Shown: piece after piece, positions 61,306 through 64,000 of the stretch
How the letters are laid out: every line of letters starts with the position of its first letter
How positions within the stretch are numbered: the stretch's first letter is position 1
NCBI GenBank assembly: GCA_030674185.1
Contig: JAPXFY010000016.1
Coordinates: 38,508,466 to 38,572,465 of the forward strand
DNA length: 64,000 bases
Direction of reading: 5' to 3'
DNA from: Monoplex corrugatus
Taxonomy: Eukaryota > Mollusca > Gastropoda > Littorinimorpha > Ranellidae
Made by a program: the position numbers and the translations under genes
Notes under the pieces: generated by a model
The model's database searches: none
Seen by the model: the letters and a program-made list of their open reading frames with translations, nothing else
Told to the model about the DNA's origin: nothing

Positions 61306-62290
61306 AAGATCGACAGAGGAAGTTAATAAGAAACACCACGAGGGTGCGGAAGGGATCCGGAGCACCAGTGCCTCACCATTCTCCGGACAATCACCTCCCA
61401 AGCTCCGGACGCCAATCGACAGTCATTTCATCGAGCAAGGAGGGGGTGGGGGTGGCGGGGGTGTTTTCCATGCGTTGCATGACCCAGTCATCAGTTACCT
61501 TGCTTACAAACCGAATGGCACGGTGAGGAGATGACAAACCCTGGAACATAGCCACACAATGCGCACCAACCAGGTTCAGCCCAGCCACCGGTCCAAGAGA
61601 AAATGGAAGACCCCTCTCTCGCCCCACTCGTCTTCATCTCTCTTTCGGACAGCCCGCCCTGCCACCAGCTGGCATACCTGCCAGCTGCTTTCCCCTTACT
61701 ATGGTCTCGATGGTTAGCGGTCAGAAGATTCTAACGTTGCCTTATTCAACCAAGAGCTATATAGGAAAAGACTGGACAACTTGGCTACGGCTGACCTACT
61801 TGTTGTTGAAGCCAAAGAGACTTGGAGAATGTTGTATGTTATTTTATCCAGTCAGTTCCTCCAGTGGTCACACTGATTATGGAGTTTGGAGTTTCTTCAA
61901 GAGGGACTCATCGCTCTCAGACAATTCCTCATGCGCTTCATCCAATCTGCCATCTTATCTGACAAACTCCTCGAGCCTGCGCAAAGCCCTTCGTGCTGGA
62001 AAGGTCGTGAAATGTACTGGGGAGGGTGAGTGAATAGTACCTATGAAATGCTAAGCTGGCACTACCAGAATGAATGGAATCATCAAAATGGGTAGCAAAC
62101 ACGTCATTTTTTTTAACGTTGTGGGCTGGGGTTGAACTCGAGACATCATACCTTTAGTCCGCAGCTAGCTGATCACAAGAGCCAGGCATCCCGATGATAT
62201 GTTTATGTGACAAACAGAACGAGAAGATGAGACCCACGCTTGCCGTGAGTAGGGTTACACTTCTCATCAAGTCTCATTTCCCTCTGTTTA
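61306..62290. other. Unassigned sequence
   Basis: Includes a G-rich run at 61438-61462. One forward stretch (61740-62030) reads LFNQELYRKRLDNLATADLL then VVEAKETWRMLYVI with one stop before a second helical-looking part. It may be an old coding or element fragment; I do not recognise it. Confidence 0.3.
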
Positions 62291-62905
62291 GGATCTCTCT
62301 CTCTGTCTGTCTCTCTGTCTCGGTGTGTCTGTCTCTCTGTCTCTCTGTCTTGCTGTCTCTGTCTCTGTCTTTCTGTCTCTCTCTCTGTCTCTGTCTCTCT
62401 GTCTGTCTCTGTCTCTCTGTCTCTTTGTCTCTGCCTCTGTCTGTCTCTGTCTCTGTCTCCGTCTGTCTGTTTCTCTGTCTCCGTCTGTCTCTGTCTCTAT
62501 CTCTCTGTCTCTCTTTCTCTCTCTCTCTCTGTCTCTGTCTGTCTGTCTGTCTCCTTCTATCTCCCCTCTCCCTCTGCCACTCACTCACTCCCCCTCTCTC
62601 CCCCTCTTCCTCTCTCTCTCTCACTCACTATACTCACTATACTCACTCACTCAACCCCTCTCCCCCTCTCTCCTGCATTAACCTCAGTCCCCAATTTCCC
62701 TATGCTCCCTCTCGCTTGTGGTGTGACATCTGACCTTTGATTGGTCCAACAGCGGGTTGCCGGGTGCAGGGTGTAGCCATGTGTCGACTCATCAACACAA
62801 ACATTGGACCATTGACGCTAATGACAGACAAACACACCATGTTTGCCATACACACACGGACACACAAACTGACTCACTGACACATAGGCCAAATATATAC
62901 TGACT

Positions 62906-63296
62906 TTAACCCCTTCATTCTCTTATCTAAAAGGTGGATAGAAAATGTGAAAGAAACAACTGAAAGGATCAACTTAACTATGGCAGACATTACCCATCTG
63001 GCCCACGTCCAAAAGCTGTGTCTCCCTTCGACGCTTAACGGCACAAGAGGACAAAAACAGTAAAAGTAAAGTATTCTCTTATTCGGTGATGGACTCAAAG
63101 GGTTTAACCCTTTGACGCCCGCATCCTGTCCACCAGCTTCCTGTATCGTCAACCATGCTAGCAAAACGAAAACTTAACCCTTTGACTTCCTCACCCTATC
63201 CACCAGCTTCTTTCAGGAAGCTGGTGGATAGGGTGAGAGAATCAAAGAGTTAAGTTATTGCAGTTGGTGGATAGGATGCGAGAGTCAAAGGGTTAC
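62906..63296. mobile_element. TTAA-type palindromic element D and an adjoining TTAA-flanked segment
   Basis: 63104-63296: TTAACCCTTTGACGCCCGCA at left, gatgcgagagtcaaagggtt at right, inner pair acttcctcaccctatccacc / ggtggatagggtgagag. It abuts 62906-63107, another segment with CCCCTTCATTC and ...GAGTCAAAGGG-like ends, so that ctcaaagggtttaaccctttga forms a joint palindrome. Confidence 0.65.
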
Positions 63297-63384
63297 AGTC
63301 ACAACTTTCTGTAGCAGCAGGCACTGTTGTCATCCCTGGCACTTTACCTGTCAGGTTTCAAGCTTCTTGTGTTGTTGTTGTTGT

Positions 63385-63710
63385 TGTTTTTGTTGTTGTT
63401 GTTGTTCAAAGCCCAGCCGACTGCATAGAGCCATATCAAGGCTATAACCGTTTCAAAACACAAAACTTTAACAGGAAAAAAGAAAAGAAAGTTAAGTACA
63501 CATATCAATGCATGCATTCACGCATGTAACCTAAGGACGTGCCCCTGGTGTTGACCACTCCGTCCAATTTATCGCACAGGGGATTTAAAGAAAACATTTT
63601 TGAATACAAATTTAAACATAATTGAGGACACCAAAACGTATATAAAAACGGGCATAAATCCCCTAAAACTGCTTCCGCATATTTCACCTCCTTAAAGCCA
63701 AAAATGCCTG
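63385..63710 (-). repeat. Dispersed repeat with (AAC)n tail, copy 3
   Basis: Reverse orientation of the 36635/40815 family: GTT run, aaagcccagccgactgcata, later ccgcatatttcacc. It is truncated at its 5' side near 63710. Confidence 0.8.
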
Positions 63711-63807
63711 TAATACGGCAAACAGTAGGATGTAGATGTGTCTGCCGCTGATGGAGATGGAGGCGTGGTTAGTGGTGGTGGAGGGTTCCACGCGATGCTC
63801 TCCATGT

Positions 63808-64000
63808 TGGCGTGGACAGTCAACAAGCAAAGCCAGAACAAGATTGAGGCAGCTGAAATGTGGTTTCTAAGAAGAATGTTGAGAGTTCCGTGGACAGCAA
63901 AGAAAACAAACGAGACAGTCTCGATGGAGGTAGACATAAGAAGATCATTCATAAGGAAGATTAGGAAAAGACAGGCAACATTTATAGGCCATTTTATGAG
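63808..64000 (+). mobile_element. LINE RT fragment cut by the window edge
   Basis: [40 protein letters not shown] and [16 protein letters not shown] in one open frame, nearly identical to 44888-45075. It is the best conserved copy here and suggests recent activity of this family. Confidence 0.85.

Noticed and set aside
58792..61534. Several 300-400-codon plus-strand frames with YYGQRPSF repeats
   Set aside because: All three frames are open because the repeat period is 28 bp; there is no start context, splice structure or homology supporting a gene. Kept only as a repeat and a finding.
61701..62033. A 110-codon frame suggesting a gene
   Set aside because: The frame with the more protein-like sequence is a different one and contains a stop; no homology recognised.

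Overview
The window looks like nuclear DNA of a lophotrochozoan animal, most likely a mollusc and perhaps a gastropod. That is an inference from the two recognisable genes, the GT-AG introns, the LINE, SINE, DIRS, mariner, piggyBac and hAT relics, and the very dense microsatellites and minisatellites. I see no prokaryotic features, CRISPR array or convincing functional RNA gene.

Layout. 1-4200 is repeat-rich DNA. 4212-9256 (minus strand) is a multi-C2HC zinc-finger gene of the ZNF474/ZC2HC1 type; three coding exons are visible, one of them carrying a 1-base frame break, and the 3' end was not found. 9257-17091 holds a mariner relic and a LINE copy that has been split twice by later insertions. 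One insertion is an internally deleted LTR retroelement with a gag-like ORF; the other is an 0.8 kb insert of unknown class. A possible minus-strand 5' coding exon (16555-16723) lies head to head with the next gene.

17092-48032 (plus strand) is a complete ULK3 serine/threonine kinase gene. I could join 15 coding exons with GT-AG borders and consistent phases. The total is 1,470 nt, encoding 489 residues: an N-terminal kinase domain, two MIT-type helical repeats, and a C-terminal CCVQ that fits a CaaX box. Its introns hold most of the interesting structure. Downstream of 48032 are a 2.5 kb minisatellite, LINE and SINE fragments, TTAA-flanked palindromic elements, long simple repeats, a 2.2 kb 28-bp minisatellite that is open in all three forward frames (59146-61305), and a truncated LINE at the right edge.

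Main observation. Repeats inside ULK3 are not placed at random relative to exons. Three minisatellites have a repeat unit that is itself an exon-intron junction: the exon 4 acceptor (about 65 copies of 44 bp), the exon 12 donor (about 30 copies of 29 bp) and the exon 14 donor. Exons 2, 7, 10 and 12 are each preceded by one to four decayed tandem copies of themselves in the upstream intron. The gene therefore appears to grow by repeated local duplication centred on exon borders, leaving arrays of decoy splice sites and exon shadows. I do not know of this being described, and it is the system I would look at first.
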